Below are positions 1-6,026 of a stretch of 6,243 bases of DNA, one piece after another. Location of the stretch: the NCBI GenBank assembly GCA_002413185.1, contig DHWM01000177.1:1-6243 (forward strand). The letters are read 5' to 3'. This stretch comes from Actinobacteria bacterium UBA5182 (GTDB taxonomy: Bacteria > Actinomycetota > UBA4738). Position 1 is the first letter of the stretch. Each line of letters begins with the position of its first letter. The translations under genes and the position numbers were made by a program. Under the pieces are notes generated by a model, which saw only the letters and a list, made by a program, of their open reading frames with translations, ran no database searches and was not told the origin of the DNA.

Positions 1-41
1 CGCCTTGTAAGGGCGGCGCTCTACCGCTGAGCTAAGCGCCC
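1..41 (-). tRNA. tRNA-Val (anticodon TAC), partial: 5' 41 nt, 3' part beyond the left edge
   Basis: Read on the minus strand, the sequence from 41 down to 1 folds as the 5' part of a tRNA. The acceptor 5' strand is GGGCGCT, followed by T8 A9, a D-arm GCTC-AGCGGTA-GAGC, and an anticodon arm CCGCC-CTTACAA-GGCG. The 7-nt loop CTTACAA places TAC at positions 34-36, which decodes valine GUA. The variable region, T-arm and acceptor 3' strand are off the window, so intactness cannot be judged. Identification rests on the D-arm and anticodon-arm pairing and the invariant U8, U33 and GG of the D-loop. The first 19 nt recur perfectly at 1820-1838. Confidence 0.93.
23..41 (-). repeat. Direct repeat copy 1: first 19 nt of tRNA-Val
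   Basis: The plus-strand sequence accgctgagctaagcgccc is repeated without mismatch at 1820-1838 in the same orientation. This copy is the 5' end of the apparently functional tRNA-Val and covers the acceptor 5' strand and most of the D-arm. Identity stops at once on both sides (t versus c at the left, c versus a at the right). The pair delimits a 1,797-nt unit (one repeat plus spacer) that carries the phosphoesterase gene. Confidence 0.9.
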
Positions 42-53
42 CTGGGGGCCTCA

Positions 54-59
54 AGCATA
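54..59 (-). promoter_or_regulatory. Possible -10 box for tRNA-Val
   Basis: Minus-strand TATGCT ends 12 nt before the first tRNA base, a reasonable distance for a short 5' leader. No recognisable -35 hexamer lies 16-18 nt further upstream. The site is just outside the 19-nt repeat. If the segment is an insertion, the element would have brought the tRNA its present promoter. Weak evidence. Confidence 0.25.
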
Positions 60-353
60 GACGTGGTGGTCACCGCGCTCCCCGAGATGAGATTTGGCGA
101 GCCGACCATTGGAGCAACGTGGCCGCGCTTTCGAAAAAGGGTCCCCCCACCGGCTAAAGATGCGGTCCGCCCTGTACAGCCGGCACAACCACGCGTAGCA
201 TCACCAGGTCGCGTCACCTGCCCATGATTCCCGGGTGCCGCGACCGATCGGTGGCGGCGCGCGGCGGCGACGTGACCCGCCCGGATAGGTCAGATTGCGG
301 CACGCGCAGTAGACGCGCCCGAGGACACCGCGGACGCCAGCCGAAGTAGGAAC

Positions 354-360
354 GAGAGGA
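354..360 (+). promoter_or_regulatory. Ribosome binding site of the phosphoesterase gene
   Basis: GAGAGGA lies 6 nt before the ATG at 367. This supports that start over the alternative-frame ATG at 372. Confidence 0.7.
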
Positions 361-366
361 CGCACC

Positions 367-1743
367 ATGAGGTGGAGAAATGCTCTACTCGGCGTCACGG
401 CCGGGGCGGTCTTTTCCGCGGCTACCTCGACCGGAGCGGCCCCGCTCACGCTCCCGATAGACACCACGGTATCGCCAATCCAACACGTGGTCATCATCGA
501 CCAGGAGAACCACTCCTTCGACAACGTGATTGGGAAGTTCTGTTCAGAGGCGGCGGCCGGGTCGATCGCCCGACAACCGTGCGACGGGGCGACGGTCGGC
601 TACGCCGGCACCTCGGAGATCCCTCTCGCCACCTCTCCCGACGTCGTGTCGACTGCGGACCACTCGATCGTCGGGCAGCAACAGGGCATCAACGGCGGGC
701 TCATGAATGGCTTCTTCCGCAACCGCGAGTGCAGACCCACGGGTACTCCCCCGTACAAGTGCTACCAACAGTACGACCCCTCTCAAATTCCGAACCTCGC
801 CGCCCTCGCCACCAGCTTCGCGGTATCGGATCGGACCTTTGAGTTTCGAACCAGCCCGTCCTGGGCTGGGCACATGGTCCTGGCGTCGGCAACCCTGGAC
901 GGCTTCGAGGGGGACAACCCCAAAATGGTGATCCCAGGATTCACCGTCGGCCCCGGGTGGGGGTGCGACTCGAACAAGGAGGAACAGTGGTCGGATGGAA
1001 CGACGTCGACACTTGTCCCCACTTGCATCCCTGACGCCAACGGCAACGGTCCAGTGGTGGCGTCACCCGTGGCTTACGTCCCCACTATCTTCGACAGCAT
1101 GGACGCGGCGTCCGAGGCCTGGAAGCTGTACGCGGGGGCCGGCTCGGACGGGTACAGGTGGAACATCTGCCCGACGTTCTACGAATGCTTGGGCGGGACC
1201 CAGCGCCAGAATTGGGTCCCCGCCGCCAATGTCTTGACGGATGCCACTGCCGGGAACCTGCCGGCACTCAGCATCGTGACTCCGAGGAAATCGACCAGCC
1301 AGCACAACGGGTTTTCGATGGCAATCGGGGACAACTGGATTGGTTCCGTGGTGTCTGCCATCGAGAACGGCCCGGACTGGATGACGACGGCGATCTTCAT
1401 CACGTACGACGATTGCGGGTGCTTCTACGACCACGTCAATCCCGTCCAGTTCAACACGGACTGGGGCATCCGGGTCCCCATGGTCATCGTCAGCCCCTAC
1501 GCGAAGGCGGGGTACACCGACTCGACTCCGACCACGTTCATGGGGCTCCTCGCCTACACGGAGCACCTCTTCGGGCTCACGCCGCTGGTACCAGACGCTG
1601 ATGGGGCGGCGTATGACTTCTCCAACTCGTTCGATTACACCCAGGTCCCGCGTACAGGCGTGCCGATGGTGAAGACAGTCGTGCCGCCAGCGGAGCTTCG
1701 CTTCATTCGCGCGCACGCTCCGAAGGATGGTGACCCCACCTGA
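367..1743 (+). CDS. Secreted phosphoesterase, phospholipase C / AcpA acid phosphatase family
   Basis: 458 residues. The N-terminus looks like a Sec signal peptide: MRWRN, then a hydrophobic stretch to about residue 23, with possible cleavage near A24-A25. The mature enzyme would be exported. Family signatures occur in the expected order. IQHVVIIDQENHSFD (38-52) carries the metal-binding E47-N48. PNLAALATSFAVSDR (142-156) is followed by TSPSWAGH (162-169), which probably supplies the nucleophile serine/threonine. SQHNG (311-315) is in the place of the usual EHP. FITYDDCGCFYDHV (344-357) carries D348-D349 and D355-H356. GIRVPMVIVSPYAKAGY (367-383) follows. Ten cysteines suggest disulphides and an extracytoplasmic location. 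The family hydrolyses phosphate esters, from phospholipids to phosphomonoesters; the substrate here cannot be read from sequence. The gene stands alone, has lower GC than the enoyl-CoA hydratase gene, and lies between two copies of a tRNA-Val 5' end. The 85 nt after its stop show no clear terminator. Confidence 0.9.
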   Translation: MRWRNALLGVTAGAVFSAATSTGAAPLTLPIDTTVSPIQHVVIIDQENHSFDNVIGKFCSEAAAGSIARQPCDGATVGYAGTSEIPLATSPDVVSTADHSIVGQQQGINGGLMNGFFRNRECRPTGTPPYKCYQQYDPSQIPNLAALATSFAVSDRTFEFRTSPSWAGHMVLASATLDGFEGDNPKMVIPGFTVGPGWGCDSNKEEQWSDGTTSTLVPTCIPDANGNGPVVASPVAYVPTIFDSMDAASEAWKLYAGAGSDGYRWNICPTFYECLGGTQRQNWVPAANVLTDATAGNLPALSIVTPRKSTSQHNGFSMAIGDNWIGSVVSAIENGPDWMTTAIFITYDDCGCFYDHVNPVQFNTDWGIRVPMVIVSPYAKAGYTDSTPTTFMGLLAYTEHLFGLTPLVPDADGAAYDFSNSFDYTQVPRTGVPMVKTVVPPAELRFIRAHAPKDGDPT

Positions 1744-1819
1744 GGAACTCGAGCGGACTCGGGACCGACCAACCACTTGATCGCGGCGCGCTGCTTCCAC
1801 AAGATCCCCACCCGTGGCC

Positions 1820-1838
1820 ACCGCTGAGCTAAGCGCCC
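1820..1838 (-). repeat. Direct repeat copy 2: orphan tRNA-Val 5' end
   Basis: This is a perfect 19-nt copy of the tRNA-Val 5' end at 23-41, same orientation. The minus-strand sequence after tRNA position 19 (plus coordinates below 1820) does not continue as a tRNA: no anticodon or T-arm follows. It is therefore a remnant, not a second gene. It overlaps the last 10 nt of the zinc-ribbon gene, whose TAG stop is tRNA positions 8-10. The likely history is that this copy marks the original tRNA site and the 1.8 kb to its left was inserted, with copy 1 regenerating the tRNA 5' end. A duplicated tRNA followed by deletion is the alternative. Confidence 0.85.
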
Positions 1839-2155
1839 AGGAACTTCTGCACGACCGGGTCCGGGCTGGCCGACGGCTCCGAGCCGGCCAGGAATCCGCA
1901 CGCCCGGCACGTCACCTCGCCGAGCATCAGCGACAGGCGGGGGCTGCCGCATCGCTGGCACCGGTCGAGCCGCGCGGCCCAGTCCTGGCGGTCGCGCTGG
2001 CACACCGGGCAGACCAGCACCTGCCCGCCGCCCGACACCCCCCGGCTCCACGGACGCTCCCGCTTGTCGGGATCGTACGTGGGCCTTCCGCACAGGAAGC
2101 ATGCTGCTCGCGGGACGTCCGAGGGGCCGCTCACCGGGCGATGGTATAGGTTCAC
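1829..2155 (-). CDS. Small double zinc-ribbon protein of unknown function
   Basis: 108 residues from a GTG at 2155, or 101 from a GTG at 2134. Four CxxC pairs are visible: C19/C22, C49/C52, C66/C69 and C83/C86. They can form two zinc ribbons, one with a 26-residue and one with a 13-residue spacer. The second (CQRCGSPR...VTCRACG) resembles the zinc ribbons of small regulatory or nucleic-acid-binding proteins. There is no signal peptide or membrane segment, so it should be cytoplasmic. I do not recognise a named family. Neither start has a well-spaced Shine-Dalgarno. The 2134 start lies 6 nt after TACCAT, the spacing of a leaderless transcript, and keeps all cysteines. The stop lies inside the tRNA-Val 5' remnant, so the last residues (G-A) are encoded by tRNA sequence. 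Divergent from the enoyl-CoA hydratase gene. The cysteine pattern makes coding likely. Confidence 0.75.
   Translation of the reverse strand: MNLYHRPVSGPSDVPRAACFLCGRPTYDPDKRERPWSRGVSGGGQVLVCPVCQRDRQDWAARLDRCQRCGSPRLSLMLGEVTCRACGFLAGSEPSASPDPVVQKFLGA
2141..2152. promoter_or_regulatory. Overlapping divergent -10 elements
   Basis: The near-palindromic atggtataggtt gives TATAGG or TAGGTT on the plus strand and TATACC or TACCAT on the minus strand. The plus element would give a leader of about 20 nt containing the enoyl-CoA hydratase ribosome site. The minus element would place the transcript start at or beside the GTG at 2134. No good -35 hexamers were seen. The proposal rests on position and TANNNT shape only. 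Confidence 0.35.
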
Positions 2156-2166
2156 GCCATCACAGC

Positions 2167-2173
2167 GGGGGGA
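2167..2173 (+). promoter_or_regulatory. Ribosome binding site fixing the enoyl-CoA hydratase family start
   Basis: GGGGGGA ends 5 nt before the ATG at 2179. This favours that start over the longer open frame from 2101, whose extra 26 residues are not part of the crotonase fold and would overlap the divergent gene and promoter. Confidence 0.6.
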
Positions 2174-2178
2174 CCTCC

Positions 2179-2970
2179 ATGAGCGGATCCGAAACCGTCA
2201 GGTTCGAGGTGAATGACGGCTTGGCCACCATCACGCTGGCCCGGCCCGACAAGCGCAACGCCATGAGCCCGGAGGTCTTCACCGATCTCGGGGACGCCGC
2301 CGAGCGCGCCGCCGAGGACCCGGATGTCCGGGGCGTGTTGATCGCCGGCGACGGCCCCAGCTTCTGCGCGGGCATCGACCTCAACTCTCTGGGAGCGCTG
2401 GCCGGCCTTCAGGGCAGCGGATTCCGGTCGTTCGTTCGGGTGGCCCAGCGGCCCTACCGGGTGATCGCCAGGATGGAGAAGCCGACCGTCGCGGCGGTCC
2501 AGGGGCGCGCCGTCGGTGCGGGCTTCCAACTGGCGCTGGCGTGCGACCTGCGGGTGGGGGCGGAAGACGCGAAGTTCGGGATGCTGGAAGGGAAGTACGG
2601 GCTGATCCCCGACCTCGGTGGATCGCACCATCTGGCCAGGTTGGTCGGCCCCGCTCGGGCCAAGGAGCTGGTGTGGTCGGCCCGGATGATCGAGGCCGAC
2701 GAAGCGCTCGCCATCGGCCTGTTGCAGCGAATGGTCCCTGAGGGTGAACTCCTGAAGCAGGCGGAGGAGACCCTTCGAGCCGTCACCGCCTTCTCCCCCG
2801 TCACCACCGCGCTCACCAAGTCCCTGATCGACCGCGCGACGGAGACGCCGCTCGAGGTCGAATTCGAACGGGAGGCCCACGCCCAGACCGCCGCCGTGCA
2901 GAGCGAGGACCACCGCGAGGCCGTGGCGGCGTTCCTGGAGCGCCGGGCCCCCCGTTTCAAGGGCCGTTAG
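2179..2970 (+). CDS. Enoyl-CoA hydratase/isomerase family protein, isomerase-like active site
   Basis: 263 residues, the usual length of a single-domain crotonase. Visible motifs are RPDKRNAMS (22-30), the oxyanion-hole segment SFCAGIDL (61-68), KPTVAAVQGRAVGAGFQLALACDLRV (101-126), and FGMLEGKYGLIPDLGGSHHLARLVG (133-157). The family acts on acyl-CoA thioesters in the cytoplasm by stabilising an enolate. Of the two hydratase glutamates (E144/E164 in rat mitochondrial enzyme), the first aligns with Q117 and the second with E137. D145, eight residues after E137, matches the catalytic aspartate position of dienoyl-CoA isomerase and PaaG-type isomerases. I therefore infer a double-bond isomerase or related reaction rather than classical hydration; this rests on manual alignment. 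No other beta-oxidation gene is in the window. The AAA-type gene follows after 25 nt and may be co-transcribed. The start is set by the ribosome site. Confidence 0.92.
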   Translation: MSGSETVRFEVNDGLATITLARPDKRNAMSPEVFTDLGDAAERAAEDPDVRGVLIAGDGPSFCAGIDLNSLGALAGLQGSGFRSFVRVAQRPYRVIARMEKPTVAAVQGRAVGAGFQLALACDLRVGAEDAKFGMLEGKYGLIPDLGGSHHLARLVGPARAKELVWSARMIEADEALAIGLLQRMVPEGELLKQAEETLRAVTAFSPVTTALTKSLIDRATETPLEVEFEREAHAQTAAVQSEDHREAVAAFLERRAPRFKGR

Positions 2971-2980
2971 AGGCCCGCGC

Positions 2981-2986
2981 TATCCT
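2981..2986 (+). promoter_or_regulatory. Possible -10 box for a leaderless AAA-type gene transcript
   Basis: TATCCT ends 9 nt before the ATG at 2996. That ATG has no Shine-Dalgarno within the 25-nt intergenic gap. The arrangement fits a leaderless or near-leaderless internal promoter, though read-through from the upstream gene is equally possible. Confidence 0.3.
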
Positions 2987-2995
2987 GTCGGGTCC

Positions 2996-3535
2996 ATGCC
3001 TCGGATCGCCATCGTCGGTTCGTTCTCCACTGGCAAGACCACTCTGGCCGAAGCGGCGTCGGCACGCCTGGAGCTCCCCCTGCTCCCGGAGACCGCCCGG
3101 GAGGTCGCGGCGCTGGGGTTCAAGCTCGACAAGGACGCCACGCCCGAGGTCGAGACCCTGATCTTCCTGAAGCAGCTCCACAACGAGCTGACCCATCCGG
3201 ACTTCGTCGGCGATCGCTCGCTGATCGACGTCATGGCGTACGCGGGCTGGGTGCTCGACAACCAACCGCAGCCACCGCGAAGGGAGATCGCGCTGTGGGA
3301 GGAATGTGTCCGCATCGCCCGGTTCCACCTTCGCAGCCAGTACACCCACGTGTTCTATCTGCCCATCGAGTTCGACATCGTGCCCGACGGCTTGCGGCCC
3401 CTCGACCCCGCCTTTCAGAAGGAGATCGACAAACGGATGATGGCGCTGCTGGAGGAGAACGCCATCTCCTTCGGTACCCTCCGGGGATCGGTGCAGGAGC
3501 GCCTCGACGCGTTGACGGAGGCCGTCCAACCCTGA
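2996..3535 (+). CDS. NadR-like / AAA_28 family P-loop kinase or ATPase
   Basis: 179 residues, one domain. The protein opens directly with a beta strand and Walker A loop: RIAIVGSFSTGKTTLA, with G8, G13, K14 and T15 in GxxxxGKT. This supports the ATG at 2996 despite the absent ribosome site. VGDRSLIDVMAYAGW (71-85) matches the DRxxxDxxAY segment of AAA_28/NadR-type nucleotide kinases; D73, R74 and D78 probably sit near the phosphates. THVFYLPIEFDIVPDGLRPLD (117-137) is the late core strand followed by a lid-like region with arginine. Relatives include the kinase domain of NadR (ribosylnicotinamide kinase) and stand-alone proteins of unknown substrate. No DNA-binding or adenylyltransferase domain is attached here, so I assign no substrate. 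It follows the crotonase gene by 25 nt and converges on the c-di-GMP gene with only 12 nt between the stops. Confidence 0.85.
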   Translation: MPRIAIVGSFSTGKTTLAEAASARLELPLLPETAREVAALGFKLDKDATPEVETLIFLKQLHNELTHPDFVGDRSLIDVMAYAGWVLDNQPQPPRREIALWEECVRIARFHLRSQYTHVFYLPIEFDIVPDGLRPLDPAFQKEIDKRMMALLEENAISFGTLRGSVQERLDALTEAVQP

Positions 3536-3547
3536 GACGTCGTCCGC

Positions 3548-5839
3548 TCAGGCCTCGTTCGTCCTGAGTTCGCGGCCGCCCGCGTGCAGCGCCAGGAACG
3601 CCTTCACCACGGCGGGATCGAACTGGGTCCCGGAAGCGAGCCGCAACCGGCGAAAGGCCTCTTTCGGCGGCAGCGCCGAGCGATACGGGCGGTCGGTGGT
3701 CATGGCGTGGAAGGCGTCGCACACGAACACGATCCGCGATTCCAGAGGGATGTTCTCGCCGGTGAGACCCTTCGGATAGCCTCCGCCGTCCCACCGCTCG
3801 TGGGATGCCTCCACGATGGGACGGACCGGTTTCAGGAAGGGCACGGGAGCCAGGATCTGCGCTCCCACCTCCGGATGGCGGTTCATCTCCCGCCGCTCCG
3901 AGGCGGTCAACGGGCCGGGCTTCCGGATGATGTCGGAGGCGACCCCGATCTTGCCGATGTCGTGGAACAGCGCCCCCAGCTCGAGGTGTTTGAGCCGATC
4001 GCCTTCGATGCCCAGCTCCTGGCCGACGGCGAGCGACATCCCGGCGAGAGCCCGGCAATGGTCACTGGTGTACTCGTCCTTGGCCTCGACGGCGTTGGCC
4101 AGGGCCTCGATGGTCGAGAGGTACGCCTCCTCGAGCGTGGCTCTGGCCTGTCGCTCGCTCTCGAGGAGCCGCGCGCTCTCGAGGGCGATGGCGAGGTTCG
4201 AGGCCAGCGCCTCCAGGAGCCGGGTGTCCTCCTCGTCGAACTGGTCGACGCCCAGCTTGGACAGGACCAGCACGCCGGTGACCCGTTCGCCGTAGCTCAG
4301 GGGAACGGCCAGGATGGACTCCTCGATGTCCGCCGTGCCGGCGATCTGCACCGCGACGTCGGAGGTGGACGCGTTGGGTGCGTACATCGTCCGGCCCGTC
4401 GTGGCGGCGGTGCCGGTGATGCCCTCGCCCATCTTCGTGAGGAGCGCCTCGTAGGTCTCTCCCTCGTACTCGGAGAGCTGGCCCCGAAAGGCGATGGGGA
4501 TGAGCATTTGCTCGGCGTCGTCCAGCAGATAGACCCGGCAGTTGTGGTAGTCGACGAGGCCTCTCAGCTCCGCAGCGACGGCCTCTCCGATCTGCGCCAC
4601 GTCGTTGAGAGTGTTCAGCTTCATCGAGAGATTCCGCAGCATTCGGAGCTCAGCCACGGAGCGGAGCTCTCCGCGGGCGGCGAGGACCGGAGACACTCGG
4701 CGCTCGGGCTGCCCTCGTCGCGGCCGCTTCGATGGACGTCGGCCGGCGTCCTCATCTGTGCGGTCCAGGTCGGCGAAGGCACACACGCGGTTCTTTCCCA
4801 ATGACTTGGCCCGGCGGAGCGCGAGGTCCGCGCAGGCGAAGAGCTCCCGCGGTCCGGACGAGTCCTGCGGAGCCGCCGCCACCCCGACGCTGACGGTGAC
4901 CCGACCGGCCTCGGGGAAGGGAGTAGCGCCGACGTTCGCCACCAGGCGGTCGGCCAGCCGGCGGGCGGCCGCTTCGTCGCTCCCGGGCAGGATGACGGTG
5001 AACTCCTCACCGCCGATCCGGCACACCACGTCCTCCTGGCGGCACGTGTCGCGCGAGACCACCGACAGGGTGCGAAGGACCTGATCGCCGACGAGGTGCC
5101 CATGGGCGTCGTTGACCTGCTTGAAGTCGTCGATGTCGTACACCAGGATGGCGACCGGGGAGCGGAGGCGGTTCGAGCGACGGACCTCCTCCGCCAGCCG
5201 CTCGTGGAAGTAACGATGGTTGAACAACCCGGTCAGGTGATCGGTGACGACGTCCTTCTCGAGCTGCATCCGGGTCTCGGCGTTGTCGATGGCGAGCGCG
5301 GCGATCTTGCCGAACCGGATTGCCAGCGCGAACTCCTCATCCGAGAAGTGGTTCTGGTCGCCCAGCCGGTAGATGCACAGGATGCCCTTCAGCTCCCCCC
5401 GAGCCAGGAGCGGGATGGCGATCAGTGATTCGGGCTCGACCGGCGTCCCGGGGACCTGGTGGGCGCGTTCGTCGAGGTGCGCGTCGTTCACCAGTTGCGG
5501 AACGCGGGATTCGGCGACCTTGCCCGTGATGCCCTGCCCGAAGGGGATGTTGCCCATCGCCTCGATCTGCTCGGCATACAGGTCGCGAACCAGGACGGGA
5601 TGATGCACCTTCAGGAGGGGGTTCGCCTGGTAGACGGTGAGGGTGTCGTGCGGGATGAGCTGGGCCACGGCGTCGGCCACCGCATCAAGGACCCGCTCGG
5701 GTGATCGTTCGGAGATGAGCAGTTCGGCGATCTCGAGCAGGACCGCCTCAGGAGGGAGGGGTTGCTCGGCGGCCGCGTCTGCGCCCTCGGCCGTCTGGTC
5801 CCTGATGTCGGTCGTTCTTCCCGCCTTCACCGTCGGCAT
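3548..5839 (-). CDS. GAF-GGDEF-GAF-HD-GYP cyclic-di-GMP synthase/phosphodiesterase
   Basis: 763 residues, cytoplasmic, with no signal peptide or membrane helix. GAF 1 spans about 35-188 (GQGITGKVAES at 101-111). The GGDEF domain spans about 195-357: DHLTGLFNHRYF (200-211), YDIDDFKQVND (234-244), and the signature GGEEF at 276-280. RQED at 267-270 lies five residues upstream, the position of the RxxD inhibitory c-di-GMP site. A basic linker (about 358-392) leads to GAF 2 (about 405-558). The HD-GYP domain (about 570-755) has HD at 626-627 in FHDIGKIG, H655 in RHPEVG, SHERWDGGGYPKGL (679-692) and CDAFHAMTTDRPYR (707-720). GGEEF implies diguanylate cyclase activity and HD-GYP implies phosphodiesterase activity; the GAF domains presumably sense ligands and set the balance. 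S679 replaces the first histidine of the textbook HHExxDG motif, a variant I believe is common. The ATG at 5839 is preferred over a start at 5884 because of AAGGAG upstream. No partner or effector gene is adjacent. Confidence 0.93.
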   Translation of the reverse strand: MPTVKAGRTTDIRDQTAEGADAAAEQPLPPEAVLLEIAELLISERSPERVLDAVADAVAQLIPHDTLTVYQANPLLKVHHPVLVRDLYAEQIEAMGNIPFGQGITGKVAESRVPQLVNDAHLDERAHQVPGTPVEPESLIAIPLLARGELKGILCIYRLGDQNHFSDEEFALAIRFGKIAALAIDNAETRMQLEKDVVTDHLTGLFNHRYFHERLAEEVRRSNRLRSPVAILVYDIDDFKQVNDAHGHLVGDQVLRTLSVVSRDTCRQEDVVCRIGGEEFTVILPGSDEAAARRLADRLVANVGATPFPEAGRVTVSVGVAAAPQDSSGPRELFACADLALRRAKSLGKNRVCAFADLDRTDEDAGRRPSKRPRRGQPERRVSPVLAARGELRSVAELRMLRNLSMKLNTLNDVAQIGEAVAAELRGLVDYHNCRVYLLDDAEQMLIPIAFRGQLSEYEGETYEALLTKMGEGITGTAATTGRTMYAPNASTSDVAVQIAGTADIEESILAVPLSYGERVTGVLVLSKLGVDQFDEEDTRLLEALASNLAIALESARLLESERQARATLEEAYLSTIEALANAVEAKDEYTSDHCRALAGMSLAVGQELGIEGDRLKHLELGALFHDIGKIGVASDIIRKPGPLTASERREMNRHPEVGAQILAPVPFLKPVRPIVEASHERWDGGGYPKGLTGENIPLESRIVFVCDAFHAMTTDRPYRSALPPKEAFRRLRLASGTQFDPAVVKAFLALHAGGRELRTNEA

Positions 5840-5849
5840 ATCGGTCACG

Positions 5850-5855
5850 CTCCTT
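5850..5855 (-). promoter_or_regulatory. Ribosome binding site for the GGDEF/HD-GYP gene
   Basis: Minus-strand AAGGAG lies 10 nt before the ATG at 5839. It is only 2-3 nt before an in-frame GTG at 5848, which is too close. This removes 15 residues from the longest possible reading. Confidence 0.6.
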
Positions 5856-5956
5856 CGCGAGCAACCGGGTGAAGCGGCTGTCACGTCGTGGCATGACGCT
5901 CGAACGCCTCCGCGGGCCGGCGGTCACATCCGCGCACCTATTGGGCGTACTGGATA

Positions 5957-5970
5957 TGTTCCCAGGAACA
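5957..5970. promoter_or_regulatory. Perfect inverted repeat upstream of the c-di-GMP gene, possible operator
   Basis: TGTTCC, 2 nt, GGAACA forms a 6+6 dyad about 118 nt upstream of the ATG at 5839. On the minus strand it lies between a -35-like GTGACA (about 5982-5987) and a -10-like TATCCA just downstream. The 21-nt spacer is longer than normal, so the promoter reading is weak while the dyad itself is certain. The order GTTC-N4-GAAC is the reverse of the Bacillus-type LexA box. Confidence 0.4.
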
Positions 5971-6026
5971 CGGCATTTGTCACTCCGTCGAACGCCGGTT
6001 CCGCACAGAAGGGACCTGCCGCGGTG

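Larger units (their letters stand above)
42..366. other. 325-nt gap between tRNA-Val and the phosphoesterase gene
   Basis: No convincing gene is present; open frames here are short shadows. On the minus strand a possible tRNA-Val promoter sits at 54-59. Positions 243-252 hold a perfect 10-bp palindrome, accgatcggt. Positions 205-220 hold an imperfect operator-like inverted repeat (caggt, 6 nt, acctg). A G+C-rich run of ggcggcg units lies at about 252-270. I could not identify a -35/-10 pair for the phosphoesterase gene with confidence. A purine-rich ribosome site ends the region. Confidence 0.5.

Noticed and set aside
1744..1819. Rho-independent terminator between the convergent phosphoesterase and zinc-ribbon genes
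   Set aside because: No stable GC stem followed by a T-run was found on either strand.
1063..1821. Minus-strand open frame of 252 codons
   Set aside because: It is antisense to the phosphoesterase gene, arginine-rich and of low complexity, with no recognisable domain.
2101..2178. N-terminal extension of the crotonase-family frame
   Set aside because: The 26 extra residues precede the family's first conserved strand, overlap the divergent gene, and lack a ribosome site; the ATG at 2179 has one.
3584..4804. Plus-strand open frame of 406 codons
   Set aside because: It lies wholly antisense to the GAF/GGDEF/HD-GYP gene, whose domains and catalytic motifs are unmistakable. Length is explained by GC-rich codon bias on the opposite strand.
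5957..5970. LexA/SOS box
   Set aside because: The half-site order is GTTC-N4-GAAC, opposite to the GAAC-N4-GTTC consensus of Bacillus-type LexA, and no SOS gene is adjacent.
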